Made by a program: the position numbers and the translations under genes
Notes under the pieces: generated by a model
Databases searched by the model: none
What the model saw: only the letters and a program-made list of their open reading frames with translations
Told to the model about the DNA's origin: nothing
From: Scatomorpha merdigallinarum
Lineage (GTDB): Bacteria; Bacillota; Clostridia; Oscillospirales; Oscillospiraceae
Length of the DNA: 26,952 nt
Direction of reading: 5' to 3'
NCBI GenBank assembly: GCA_018710885.1
Contig: DVJA01000085.1
Location: 1-26,952, forward strand
In this document: positions 1-6,989 of the stretch, one piece after another
How the letters are laid out: the number at the start of each line of letters is the position of its first letter
Numbering within the stretch: the stretch's first letter is position 1

Positions 1-485
1 GCCATCTCGTGGACGGTGTCGTGGATGGCGTCGAGATTGAGCTGCTTGGCCAGCTTGGCGAGCTCGGTCTTGCCGGCGGTGGCGCCGTTCTCGGCCTCAA
101 CGCGCATCTCGAGGTTCTTCTTGGTGGAGTCGGTCACGACCTCGCCGAGGAGCTCGGCGAACTTGGCGGCGTGCTCGGCCTCTTCGTAAGCGGCCTTCTC
201 CCAGTACAGACCGATCTCGGGGTAGCCCTCACGGTGGGCAACGCGGGCCATGGCCAGGTACATACCGACCTCAGTGCACTCGCCCTGGAAGTTCATGCGC
301 AGACCCTCGAGGATCTCCTCGGGAGCGCCCTGAGCGACGCCGACAACGTGCTCGGCGGCCCAAGCCATCTCACCCTCGGCCTGCTTCACGAACTTGGAAG
401 CGGGAGCCTTGCACTGCGGGCAAGCCTCGGGGGGATTCTCGCCCTCAAAAACATAACCACATACGCTGCAAATCCACTTAGCCAT
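1..485 (-). CDS. rbr: Reverse rubrerythrin (N-terminal rubredoxin, C-terminal di-iron domain), 3' end cut by window
   Basis: Reading leftward from ATG at 485, the protein begins MAKWICSVCGYVFEGENPP. Cys6/Cys9 and Cys22/Cys25 form a rubredoxin iron site. Next comes a ferritin-like helical domain with di-iron-type Glu/His motifs (GECTEVGMYLAMARVAHREG and YEEAEHAAKFAELLGEV). Having the rubredoxin domain first is the 'reverse rubrerythrin' arrangement known from clostridia, where the enzyme reduces hydrogen peroxide (and oxygen) in the cytoplasm using electrons from NADH via a reductase. About 161 codons are visible; the family is usually near 180 residues, so only a short C-terminus is missing. 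An AGGAGG ribosome binding site lies 8 bases before the ATG. It is the second gene after perR (72-base gap), so peroxide-inducible expression is expected. Codon use is strongly biased to GCC, GAG and AAG, which suggests high expression. Confidence 0.93.
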   Translation of the reverse strand, partial: MAKWICSVCGYVFEGENPPEACPQCKAPASKFVKQAEGEMAWAAEHVVGVAQGAPEEILEGLRMNFQGECTEVGMYLAMARVAHREGYPEIGLYWEKAAYEEAEHAAKFAELLGEVVTDSTKKNLEMRVEAENGATAGKTELAKLAKQLNLDAIHDTVHEM

Positions 486-513
486 AATTTTTTCCTCCTG
501 TGTTTTTAGTATT

Positions 514-545
514 GTTATAGTGTAATAAGGGATTGTACTCGTCAA
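514..545 (-). promoter_or_regulatory. Possible internal promoter for the rubrerythrin gene
   Basis: In the perR-rbr gap, reading leftward, TTGACG (540-545) is a 5/6 match to a -35 box and TATAAC (514-519) a 5/6 match to a -10 box. The spacing is 20 bases, longer than ideal. The stretch between them is AT-rich with a loose dyad. It may add rubrerythrin transcription beyond read-through from perR, or it may be chance. Confidence 0.25.
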
Positions 546-557
546 TAACGCGCCGGA

Positions 558-968
558 TCAGCTGGCTTTGCCCTTGCCGCTGTCGTGGCTCAGACAGTCG
601 GCACATTTGCCGGTAAAGCTCAGCGAGCGGCTTGTCACAACGCCTCCGACCTCTCGCTCGACTTCGCCGTCCATGCCAGACAGATTGGGCGAACAGACAT
701 CCAGCACACGGCCGCAGCAGGCGCATATGAAGTGCGCGTGCGGCGTAGTATCTGCGTCGTAGCGCTCCTGACCGGCCACAGTGCCCACGCTCGTGGCGTC
801 GCCGTCAGCGATAAACATAGCCAGATTGCGGTAGACTGTGCCAAGACTCAAATCCGGGAATTCGCTCTTCAGGCGCGCATACAGCATCTCCGCACTCGGG
901 TGCTCGTCTGTACTGCGCAGGGCTTCAAGTATAGCCGCGCGCTTTTTTGAATATTTGCGTGCTTCCAT
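558..968 (-). CDS. perR: PerR-type peroxide-sensing Fur-family repressor
   Basis: This 136-residue protein has the Fur fold: an N-terminal winged helix (recognition region near LSLGTVYRNLAMF, residues 41-53) and a C-terminal metal and dimerisation domain. The ligands of the regulatory Fe/Mn site of Bacillus PerR all have counterparts: His23, Asp71, His77, His79 and Asp90. The Asp at position 90, rather than the Glu usual in Fur, favours PerR. Two CxxC pairs (Cys82/Cys85 and Cys122/Cys125) form the structural zinc site. In the family, iron-catalysed oxidation of the histidines by peroxide releases the repressor from DNA. The start at 968 has a GGTGAG-type ribosome binding site. It is first in an operon with rubrerythrin, and its own promoter region carries a PerR box, so autoregulation is likely. 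Zur or Fur is less likely. Confidence 0.9.
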   Translation of the reverse strand: MEARKYSKKRAAILEALRSTDEHPSAEMLYARLKSEFPDLSLGTVYRNLAMFIADGDATSVGTVAGQERYDADTTPHAHFICACCGRVLDVCSPNLSGMDGEVEREVGGVVTSRSLSFTGKCADCLSHDSGKGKAS

Positions 969-984
969 GCTCTCACCAAAACAA

Positions 985-999
985 TAATAATTCTTATTA
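985..999 (-). promoter_or_regulatory. PerR box (operator)
   Basis: The 15-base site TAATAATTCTTATTA matches the known PerR box TTATAATNATTATAA at 11 of 14 defined positions and is a 6-3-6 inverted repeat. It lies between the predicted transcription start (about 1001) and the perR start codon, where bound PerR would block RNA polymerase. Confidence 0.7.
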
Positions 1000-1007
1000 C
1001 GGTTGAA

Positions 1008-1036
1008 ATATTACCACATATACTCGGGTTTGTAAA
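1008..1036 (-). promoter_or_regulatory. Housekeeping promoter of perR-rbr
   Basis: Reading leftward, TTTACA (-35, 1031-1036) and TAATAT (-10, 1008-1013) are separated by exactly 17 bases. The predicted start is near 1001, about 33 bases before the perR ATG. Confidence 0.65.
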
Positions 1037-1086
1037 GGGCTTTTTTAAAAATTTTACGTTAAATTTGGCGCTTACTCGGAACGGAC

Positions 1087-1120
1087 GTGAAAATGCCCGG
1101 CAAAAATAAGCTGCCGGGCA
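1087..1120 (-). terminator. Rho-independent terminator of the CBS-domain gene
   Basis: A perfect 9-base stem, TGCCCGGCA (1112-1120 read leftward) with TGCCGGGCA (1094-1102), closes a 9-base loop and is followed on the minus strand by TTTTCAC. It lies 22 bases after the CBS gene stop. The plus strand has five T after the stem, so it may act both ways. Confidence 0.75.
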
Positions 1121-1142
1121 GGTTTTTGTACATTTTGCAATT

Positions 1143-1577
1143 CTAATCGTCTTTAGTAAGACGTCGCAGGTTGCTGGATATGTCGGCGAGCGCGGCGGCG
1201 GCCTCCATATCGCAGCGGCGGGCCATGTCGGCGAGTGAGAGCATGCCGACGAGTTTCCCGCCTTCGACCACGGGCAGCCGCCGGACTTGGCCTCGGCCCA
1301 TGCGCCGGGCGGCGTCGGATACCTCGGACTCCGGCGAGGCGGTGACAACGCCGCGGCTCATTATGTCTCCGACGGCCATCTCACGCGGATCTCCACCGGC
1401 GGCCACGCAGCGCACTACTATGTCCCGGTCGGTCAGCATCCCGACGAGCTTGCCGGAGCGGTCCGTCACCGGGAGCGCGCCGAGGTTCATACGTTTAAGC
1501 AGCCGGGCTGCGGCTATTACGGGTTCGCGCTGGTCTATGGTGACAACGCGCTCGGACATTATTTCGGATATCTTCAT
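1143..1577 (-). CDS. Two-CBS-domain protein
   Basis: This 144-residue soluble protein consists almost only of a tandem CBS pair (Bateman module). The first starts at MKISEIMSERVVTI and includes GALPVTDRSGKLVGMLTDRD; the second starts near VGDIMSRGVVTASP and includes RRLPVVEGGKLVGMLSLADMA. Such modules bind adenine nucleotides (AMP, ATP, SAM or c-di-AMP) between the two repeats and act as energy or stress sensors; the ligand and partner here are unknown. An upstream in-frame start at 1613 is possible, but an AGGAGG site 7 bases before the ATG at 1577 decides for the shorter form. No enzyme domain is attached. It ends at a clear terminator and appears to be the last gene of its transcript. Confidence 0.88.
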   Translation of the reverse strand: MKISEIMSERVVTIDQREPVIAAARLLKRMNLGALPVTDRSGKLVGMLTDRDIVVRCVAAGGDPREMAVGDIMSRGVVTASPESEVSDAARRMGRGQVRRLPVVEGGKLVGMLSLADMARRCDMEAAAALADISSNLRRLTKDD

Positions 1578-1594
1578 GTTGTCGCCTCCTGCGG

Positions 1595-1819
1595 CTATTG
1601 TAGCCCGGAACATGCGCGGCTAAACCTCCACAGGCGCACAAGGCGTATGATGCCGGGTGCGGTGACGGCCATATAGCCCACTACGGCGGCGAGGGCCCAC
1701 GCCATGCCGCCTATGTACTGCGTGCCCACGGCTCAGAACATGGCCGATATATCCAGCCAAAACAGTGCGCGCAGCAGCTTGGCAGGGCTTATCTCACGCG
1801 GCGCAAAATCATCCCCATC
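1595..1819 (-). pseudogene. Possible remnant of a small membrane protein gene with an in-frame stop
   Basis: Between spoIIP and the CBS gene (1578-1878), one minus-strand frame reads like coding sequence: DDFAPREISPAKLLRALFWL, then a TGA at 1733-1735, then AVGTQYIGGMAWALAAVVGY and a basic end, stopping at TAG (1595-1597) just before the CBS ribosome binding site. It has one or two hydrophobic segments but no good start codon: a TAG lies directly upstream at 1820-1822. It may be a decayed gene, or a roughly 44-residue ORF starting at a GTG just after the TGA. No family was recognised. The rest of the gap is AT-rich, with a dyad TTATAATATTATGATA at 1833-1848 that resembles a Fur/PerR-type or -10 sequence. 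Confidence 0.3.
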
Positions 1820-1878
1820 CTATTTTTTTATCTTATAATATTATGATAGGACGTGGATGGACTATCTAAGTTCGCATT

Positions 1879-2946
1879 TTAAGCAGATATAAGTTCCTGA
1901 AGCGCCGGGCCCACGGCGTCAGCAAAGAGCCGCACAGCTGTTATGGCCTCTTGCAGACTGTTGCCGTTTGAGCCGACCTCGAGTATGAAATAGCCGGTGG
2001 AGAGGTGCTGGTTGTAGCGCTCGGGCACCACGCTGATGGGCCGGGCCAGTGTGGGGTACTTGGCGTTCACGGCCTGCTGCAGATACAGGGCGAGCTTGAG
2101 GTTTTCCTCCCAGTAGGGGTGGTAGAGCCCGCTCTCACCGGTGCCGACCAGCATCATGAGCTGGCTTGAGGCCGTGCCGTCGAGCTCGGCCACGGTTTTA
2201 TATGTGACTTCTCCATCGCCGAGGGCGTCGCGGTGCAGGTCTATAACCACGGCTATGTTGGGATACTGCGCTAGGTAGCTCTCCACGGCGGCGCCGGAGC
2301 GCGAGTAGGAACCGGTGTAGCTGGGGTAGTCGTATATCTCACGGTCGTGCAGCACGCTTATGCCCTGGGCTTCAAGCGCCTTTGTGAGTTCGTCCCCCAC
2401 TCGTATGACGTTGTAGTTTTTGTCCTCGGTGCGGTCTGTGTCCGTCTCTTCGTAGCGGTCATAGGCGTCCGGCGTGTAGGCCTCGCTGCCGTGAGTGTGT
2501 ACTATCAGCACCTGCGGTCCCTCGACGGGCAGAGTGGTGCTCGGACCCTCTGCTACTAGGGCGCCGACGTCTATGTCGAAGCTGGTGGAGTTTTTTATAG
2601 TCAGGCCACCGTATATTGTTGTGGGCACTATGCGCGTACCCTCGTCGGTGTATTGCTCTGTGGGGGCCGGGGAGGTTTCGGCTCCCGGGCTTTCCGCGGT
2701 GTCAACAGGCTCTTCCGGCTCCTGAGAAGTAACCGGGTCGAAGTCGAGTATGGCCGGGATGCCGGGGGTGGGACTCGTCTCTGCTCCGTGCCCAAGTTCC
2801 AGGTTCAGGCTGGCCGAGACCATCCGGCTTGAGTCAAAGAACTCGTCCAGCCAGCCGGAGATGGCGGCGCCTGCGCCACAGACCGCAGCGGCCTTGACGC
2901 CCAAAAGCAGTACCCCGGCCGCCGCAAGTTTTTTAGCTTTGCCCAA
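1879..2946 (-). CDS. spoIIP: Stage II sporulation protein P
   Basis: SpoIIP is an amidase/endopeptidase that works with SpoIID and SpoIIM to strip septal peptidoglycan during engulfment of the forespore. The 355-residue protein has an N-terminal signal anchor (residues about 7-30), a low-complexity Pro/Glu/Thr-rich linker (about 50-105), and the catalytic domain. The catalytic-domain motifs are VLIVHTHGSEAYTP (His150), VVIDLHRDA (His238) and GYFILEVGSNGNSL (Glu323), matching the zinc and catalytic positions of the family. The start is TTG at 2946, supported by GGGAGGTGAGAGC directly before it; no ATG or GTG fits as well. It stands alone, without gpr upstream, and is divergent from the TSCPD gene. 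CATATCTT at about 2966-2973 (minus strand) resembles a sigma-E -10 box, but no matching -35 was found. Confidence 0.92.
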   Translation of the reverse strand: MGKAKKLAAAGVLLLGVKAAAVCGAGAAISGWLDEFFDSSRMVSASLNLELGHGAETSPTPGIPAILDFDPVTSQEPEEPVDTAESPGAETSPAPTEQYTDEGTRIVPTTIYGGLTIKNSTSFDIDVGALVAEGPSTTLPVEGPQVLIVHTHGSEAYTPDAYDRYEETDTDRTEDKNYNVIRVGDELTKALEAQGISVLHDREIYDYPSYTGSYSRSGAAVESYLAQYPNIAVVIDLHRDALGDGEVTYKTVAELDGTASSQLMMLVGTGESGLYHPYWEENLKLALYLQQAVNAKYPTLARPISVVPERYNQHLSTGYFILEVGSNGNSLQEAITAVRLFADAVGPALQELISA

Positions 2947-3086
2947 GCTCTCACCTCCCTGAAGGTAAGATATGCATGGCTGGCGCCGGGCATGCCAGGC
3001 CTTGCGCTGTGCGCAAAATTATGTTATTATTCCCCAGCGCCCTCGTGACGAAGGCACAATTATTCTGTCGAAAGGAATGCGAACAA

Positions 3087-3344
3087 ATGGAGCATATTTA
3101 CCGTCCTCGCGGCGTGTGTTCACGCGAAATGCGGGTGGAGCTTGAAGACGGGATTATCCGCAAAGTGAAGGTGATAGGGGGGTGCGATGGCAACCTGAAG
3201 GGCATTTCCAGCCTCCTGGTGGGGATGCGAGCCGAAGACGCCATCGCCAGGCTCGAGGGTATCCGCTGCGGTTTTAAGAACACTTCCTGCCCGGATCAGC
3301 TCTCGATCGCACTGCGCGAGTGCCTTCAAAAAGAGGCAAATTGA
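3087..3344 (+). CDS. TSCPD-domain protein (TIGR03905 type)
   Basis: This 85-residue, cysteine-containing protein reads MEHIYRPRGVCSREM, then GGCDGNLKGISSLLVGM, and ends with an RCGFKNTSCPDQLS motif. The TSCPD element and four conserved cysteines are those of a small stand-alone family related to the C-terminal zinc-ribbon-like part of some ribonucleotide reductases. Its biological role is not established. The ATG at 3087 is chosen over an upstream in-frame start at 2976 because AAAGGA lies 9 bases before it and the family starts here. A weak possible promoter (TTGCGC at 3002-3007, TATTAT at 3025-3030, 17-base spacing) lies in the shared region with spoIIP. No terminator is visible after it. 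Confidence 0.85.
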   Translation: MEHIYRPRGVCSREMRVELEDGIIRKVKVIGGCDGNLKGISSLLVGMRAEDAIARLEGIRCGFKNTSCPDQLSIALRECLQKEAN

Positions 3345-3682
3345 TTTACATAACATTGCGGAACGGTTACAAAGGTTACAAATTTCGAGCTTTTTGTCAC
3401 TCAAACTTGCGGAATTGCAAAAAAATTTGGGTCGAAAAGCGTCGAGGCAAATTCTTTCAGCAGATAGCACAACACAATATATAGGGTCAATCGACAAAAA
3501 ATCATCGAATAATCCATATAATGTGGAGCTATTGTTCAGTTTATAAAAAAACGGCAAACTCAGTTTGTACAAGATACCGATTGAATTCGACTTGCAAATT
3601 TGACTATAATTATTGCAAGGAGTTCGGTTGGACTTCCCCCGCCTGCAATCCGGCAGACGGACGCAACAAACTGAGGTGCAAT
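3345..3682. other. AT-rich intergenic region before the cell-wall hydrolase
   Basis: These 338 bases hold no convincing gene. Visible items are a tandem 9-base direct repeat GGTTACAAA at 3365-3373 and 3374-3382, several scattered TCGA-containing words, and the hydrolase promoter at 3581-3610. A second TATAAT at 3512-3517 lacks a -35 box at a good distance. The base composition is far more AT-rich than the flanking genes. Confidence 0.6.
3581..3610 (+). promoter_or_regulatory. Promoter of the SleB-like gene
   Basis: TTGAAT (3581-3586) and a perfect TATAAT (3605-3610) are 18 bases apart, about 72 bases before the ATG. TGAATT at 3582 also resembles the sigma-G -35 word TGAATA, which would fit a spore germination enzyme, but the -10 reads as housekeeping. 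Confidence 0.5.
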
Positions 3683-4618
3683 ATGATTAGGAAGGACAAG
3701 CTTCATATCGTGCTGCTGGCGTGCGTGTTGGCTCTGTGCCTCGCCGCGAACGGCTCGGTGTCGGCGGTTGCTCCCGAGCAGCAGCTTACCTCCCTGGCCG
3801 GCAGCACCGCCACGGAGAGCGCCCCGCCTGGGGCAGATAAGGACACCGCCAGCCAAAATGAGGAAAGCTCAACGGACGTGACGGCGGCCGACGAACCGGA
3901 CAACTATGTTCCGCTGTACATAAACGGCGTGCTGCACTCCGAGTGCCTGGTGATAGACGGAGTGGCGCGCATGAGTCTCGGACGCTTTGCCGACCTCGCT
4001 GGTCTGAACTTTGACGGTCACACTATAGAAGGCGTGGCGCCGAAAGTCAGCGCCGACGGAAATTGGGCCGAGGTAAACGGACGATACTTTTACTTGCCCG
4101 ACGGGCTCTATGAACTCGGCGGTGAGATGAACTGGCCGCTCAAGGAGCTGGCCAGGATGTTTGGCTGCACCGTCACTTGGGACGAGGCCTCTAATAGCAT
4201 CAACCTGGACCTGACAAATGTAGAGCTGCTGGCGTCCGGTGATGAGTACTACTCTGACGAGGATGTGTACTGGCTCTCGCGTATAATATATGCCGAGAGC
4301 GGTAACCAGCCGCTTGAAGGCCAGATAGCGGTGGGCAATGTTGTGCTCAACCGTGTGGCCGATGAGCGTTTCCCTGACAGCGTCTACGAGGTGATTTTCG
4401 ACACGACTTACGGCGTACAGTTTTCACCGGTGGAGACGGGCGGCATCTATGCTGAACCCGACGAGGAAGCCATAGTGGCGGCCAAGCTGGCCTTGGAGGG
4501 TTATAACACGGGCGGCACCGCGCTGTACTTCGTAAACCCGGCCATCGGAGCTTCGAGCTGGTTTAATCAGACCAGAACATATGTGACAAGCATCGGGGAC
4601 CATGTTTTCTATGCCTGA
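3683..4618 (+). CDS. SleB/CwlJ-family cell-wall hydrolase with copper-amine-oxidase-N-like domain
   Basis: The predicted secreted protein has 311 residues. A signal sequence (residues about 7-28) is followed by a Thr/Ser/Glu linker to about 73 and a copper-amine-oxidase N-terminal-like domain (about 76-182; LYINGVLHSE...VNGRYFYLPDG...MFGCTVTWDE), a non-catalytic wall-associated fold. The hydrolase domain (about 187-311) contains IIYAESGNQPLEGQIAVGNV, with Glu205 the likely catalytic residue of the Hydrolase_2 family. Related enzymes are lytic transglycosylases acting on spore cortex (SleB, CwlJ) or vegetative peptidoglycan. Which applies here is unknown: the SleB peptidoglycan-binding domain is absent and replaced. 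The ATG at 3683 has GAGGTG 6 bases upstream; longer in-frame starts lack a signal peptide at their N-terminus. A strong terminator follows, so it is probably monocistronic. Confidence 0.88.
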   Translation: MIRKDKLHIVLLACVLALCLAANGSVSAVAPEQQLTSLAGSTATESAPPGADKDTASQNEESSTDVTAADEPDNYVPLYINGVLHSECLVIDGVARMSLGRFADLAGLNFDGHTIEGVAPKVSADGNWAEVNGRYFYLPDGLYELGGEMNWPLKELARMFGCTVTWDEASNSINLDLTNVELLASGDEYYSDEDVYWLSRIIYAESGNQPLEGQIAVGNVVLNRVADERFPDSVYEVIFDTTYGVQFSPVETGGIYAEPDEEAIVAAKLALEGYNTGGTALYFVNPAIGASSWFNQTRTYVTSIGDHVFYA

Positions 4619-4647
4619 TTGCATGCACGCGAAAGGCGTGATATAAT
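4619..4647 (+). promoter_or_regulatory. Possible rsmG promoter overlapping the upstream terminator
   Basis: TTGCAT (4619-4624) and TATAAT (4642-4647) are 17 bases apart, with the -10 touching the foot of the terminator hairpin. The -35 match is weak (3/6). Confidence 0.35.
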
Positions 4648-4678
4648 GAGTGGCGCGTTATATGCGCCACTCATTTTT
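4646..4678 (+). terminator. Rho-independent terminator after the cell-wall hydrolase
   Basis: A perfect 11-base stem, ATGAGTGGCGC (4646-4656) with GCGCCACTCAT (4664-4674), has a 7-base loop and is followed by TTTT. Confidence 0.85.
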
Positions 4679-4690
4679 AACGGTGATTTG

Positions 4691-5392
4691 ATGGAAGAGA
4701 TATTGATAAAAGGCTTTGAAGAGCTCGGCGTGCCGGTGCCCGAGGGCGCTATAGCCAACCTCAGGGGTTATTACGACTACCTGACCGAGCGCAACGCGGT
4801 GATGGACTTGACGGCCATAAAGGGCGAGGAGAACACCGCGCGTATGCATTTTCTGGACTGCTGCGCCCTGCTGACCGTGACGGATTTTGCGGGCAAAAGC
4901 CTTATAGACATCGGCTCGGGCGCGGGTTTTCCCGGCCTGCCGCTGAAAATAATGTCGCCCACAACGCGCGTGACTCTGCTGGACAGCCTCAAAAAGCGGG
5001 TGGATTTCACGGGGGAGTGCATAGAGCGACTGGGCCTGGAAGGCATAGAGAGCCTGTGCCTGCGCGCCGAAGAGGCCCCGCTGGAGATGCGAGAGAGCTA
5101 TGATATAGCGACCTCCCGCGCGGTTGCCAAGCTGAACCTGCTCCTGGAACTGTGCCTGCCCTTCGTGCACACAGGCGGTGTGTTCCTGGCCATGAAAGGC
5201 CCTGACTGCGACGCCGAAGCGGCCGAAGCCGCCAACGCAGCCGGACAACTGGGTGGCAAGATACGTGAAATAAAAAGGTACACAGTGCCCGGCACGGACG
5301 TGGTCCACGCCTGCGTGGTGGTGGACAAACTCAGCCCGACACCGCCGCAGTTCCCGCGCCGCTGGGCCAGGATGCAGAAAAAGCCGCTATAA
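4691..5392 (+). CDS. rsmG: 16S rRNA (guanine-N7) methyltransferase RsmG (GidB)
   Basis: RsmG methylates N7 of a guanine in the 530 loop of 16S rRNA (G527 in E. coli) using S-adenosylmethionine; its loss gives low-level streptomycin resistance in several bacteria. The 233-residue protein has the usual family length. The SAM-binding motif LIDIGSGAGFPGLPLKI is at residues 71-87, preceded by the typical N-terminal NAVMDLTAIKG and HFLDCCALL. The conserved SRAVAKLNLLLELCLPFV and FLAMKGP segments come later. The start at 4691 (MEEILIKGFEE, GGTGAT upstream) is preferred over 4619, which would translate through the terminator hairpin. As in Bacillus, noc follows, but here each gene has its own regulatory sequence, and a strong terminator follows rsmG. 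Confidence 0.95.
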   Translation: MEEILIKGFEELGVPVPEGAIANLRGYYDYLTERNAVMDLTAIKGEENTARMHFLDCCALLTVTDFAGKSLIDIGSGAGFPGLPLKIMSPTTRVTLLDSLKKRVDFTGECIERLGLEGIESLCLRAEEAPLEMRESYDIATSRAVAKLNLLLELCLPFVHTGGVFLAMKGPDCDAEAAEAANAAGQLGGKIREIKRYTVPGTDVVHACVVVDKLSPTPPQFPRRWARMQKKPL

Positions 5393-5394
5393 TA

Positions 5395-5425
5395 AAACCC
5401 GGAGCTATTAGGGCTCCGGGTTTTT
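5395..5425 (+). terminator. Rho-independent terminator after rsmG
   Basis: An 11-base stem, AAACCCGGAGC (5395-5405) with GCTCCGGGTTT (5413-5423), runs straight into a T-tract ending at 5425. It starts two bases after the stop codon. The following 152 bases to noc hold only a TATAAT at 5539-5544 with no good -35 box. Confidence 0.9.
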
Positions 5426-5577
5426 AATATGTGTGGGCAGGTGCCTGACTGGGCATGCGCCAGGGCAACGCGGCCTTGACTGACTGTCGGAAGAATCCTT
5501 GCCCACGGACTTCGAGGGTTTTCTCCCCGTACCGGCGTTATAATATATCAAACGCAAGCTAAAGGGGAGGAATTTGC

Positions 5578-6402
5578 GTGCAGTCTGTTTTAACGCGGCC
5601 CAGACTGGGCCGGGCCGGAGTGGTACAGCTACCGGTCAGCGAAATCGACCCGAACCCCAATCAGCCCCGCCGGGTATTTGACAACGCCCAGCTCCTTGAG
5701 CTGGCGGCGAGCATATCCGAGTACGGTGTGCTCTCGCCTCTGACAGTGCGGCTGCACTTCGGCCGCTATGAGCTTGTGGCAGGTGAACGCCGCCTGCGCG
5801 CGGCGCGCATGGCCGGGCTCAAGAAAGTGCCGTGCATTGTGCTCGACGTGGACATGGAAGGCTCCAGTCTCATAGCGATGGTGGAGAATTTACAGCGCCA
5901 GGACCTGGACTTTCTGGAAGAAGCCCGGGGAATTGCAAACCTCATGCGGCAGTATGGGCTGAGCCAGGAGGAGTGCGCAAAGCGCCTGGGCCGCAGCCAG
6001 AGCGCTGTGGCCAATAAGCTGCGGCTGCTGAAATTGCCCGAACCCGTGCTCGACGCGCTGCGCTCAAACGGCCTCACTGAGCGCCACGGCCGGGCGCTGC
6101 TGCGCCTGCCTAATGCCGAGGCCCAGCGTGCCGCGCTCGAGTACATAATAGCCGAGGGCCTGAATGTCGCGCAGACGGACAAGTATGTAGACTCCCTGCT
6201 GGCCCCGAAGGCAGAATCAGAGCGGCCCGAGCGCAAGCGGTCGTTTATCCTCAAGGACGTGCGCGTGTTCCTGAACAGCCTGAGCCACAGCCTGGACGTC
6301 ATGAAGCGCGGCGGCATCGCCGCGGGTATGAAAAAACAGGAGACGGACGAGGAACTTATCGTTACCATCTCAATCCCCAAAAAACGCACCAAAGAGGATT
6401 GA
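5578..6402 (+). CDS. noc: Nucleoid occlusion protein Noc (ParB family CTPase)
   Basis: Noc binds chromosomal Noc sites, spreads as a CTP-dependent clamp and associates with the membrane to block division over the nucleoid. The 274-residue protein has the ParB N-terminal domain with LVAGERRLRAARMAG (GERR at 69-72) and MVENLQRQDL (103-107), both part of the CTP-binding fold. A helix-turn-helix follows at about 129-149. The LGRSQSAVANKLRLLKLP segment matches Noc (QSTIANKLRLLKLP in Bacillus) more closely than Spo0J/ParB. A short amphipathic N-terminus precedes the ParB domain. The start is GTG at 5578 with GGGGAGG 7 bases upstream. The rsmG-noc order is the conserved origin-proximal one, but soj and spo0J do not follow. 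ParB proper remains possible from sequence alone. Confidence 0.87.
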   Translation: MQSVLTRPRLGRAGVVQLPVSEIDPNPNQPRRVFDNAQLLELAASISEYGVLSPLTVRLHFGRYELVAGERRLRAARMAGLKKVPCIVLDVDMEGSSLIAMVENLQRQDLDFLEEARGIANLMRQYGLSQEECAKRLGRSQSAVANKLRLLKLPEPVLDALRSNGLTERHGRALLRLPNAEAQRAALEYIIAEGLNVAQTDKYVDSLLAPKAESERPERKRSFILKDVRVFLNSLSHSLDVMKRGGIAAGMKKQETDEELIVTISIPKKRTKED

Positions 6403-6469
6403 AACTCTGCAATTTTGCTGCTACTATTGTGTTGGGCGCAAGTACGCCTGCGGAAAGGGGCAGAGAGTT

Positions 6470-6925
6470 GTGAGCGAAGTCGATAAGGTGCTTTCCAGGC
6501 TGGCAAATGCTGTGGCCGGTGCGCTCGATTCAATGAAGCCGGTGGAGTTAAACCAGAAAGCCACGGAAGAAGGGCGTTTTTTGAGCCTTGACTGTGAGCA
6601 GACCGATTCAAAGTGGAAAGGCCTGCTTGAGCAATATCTGACGACGGACAGTACTTTCGAGATACACAGCTGGAACGAAGAGGCCGATTGCATTGAGCTG
6701 GCCCTGCGCTACGGTGAATTGAAGGTTGACGATTGGAGTTACGGCAAAAAGATCACGGGAAAAGTTACGCCGGAGTTTGCAGGGATGCTCCTGAAGCTGC
6801 CCAAACCTACCGATACGGAGCTCTATAACAAGATGACCCCGTTTTTTAACCTGATGCTCGACAGCGGCTTCTCAAGCAGCCATTACGGTACGGAAGTGTA
6901 TTTGTCTGCCAGAGCTGAAATGTGA
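6470..6925 (+). CDS. Uncharacterised 151-residue soluble protein
   Basis: No family was recognised. The protein starts MSEVDKVLSRLANAVAGALD and is mildly acidic, with one or two cysteines, no signal peptide and no membrane segment. An aromatic/acidic middle (EIHSWNEEADCIEL, KVDDWSYGKK) suggests a compact alpha/beta domain. The start is GTG at 6470 with AAAGGGG about 10 bases upstream. It begins 67 bases after noc with no terminator between, so the two may be co-transcribed; that is the only contextual hint. A very strong terminator follows. Confidence 0.75.
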   Translation: MSEVDKVLSRLANAVAGALDSMKPVELNQKATEEGRFLSLDCEQTDSKWKGLLEQYLTTDSTFEIHSWNEEADCIELALRYGELKVDDWSYGKKITGKVTPEFAGMLLKLPKPTDTELYNKMTPFFNLMLDSGFSSSHYGTEVYLSARAEM

Positions 6926-6931
6926 TAATGT

Positions 6932-6965
6932 AAAAGGCGCGGCCCATCTGGGCCGCGCCTTTTTA
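6932..6965. terminator. Bidirectional terminator between convergent genes
   Basis: A 14-base perfect stem, AAAAGGCGCGGCCC (6932-6945) with GGGCCGCGCCTTTT (6950-6963), has a 4-base loop. T-runs follow on both strands, so it serves the gene ending at 6925 and the leftward transporter gene ending at 6990. Confidence 0.9.
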
Positions 6966-6989
6966 CTCTTTGGTCTGTTTTACATGGTT

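Noticed and set aside
5426..5577. Additional gene or RNA structure between rsmG and noc
   Set aside because: No frame with a start and ribosome binding site, and only short imperfect complementarities; just a -10-like TATAAT before noc.
5766..6611. 281-codon minus-strand frame opposite noc
   Set aside because: Ser/Arg-rich shadow of the noc coding frame, with no motif and no ribosome binding site.
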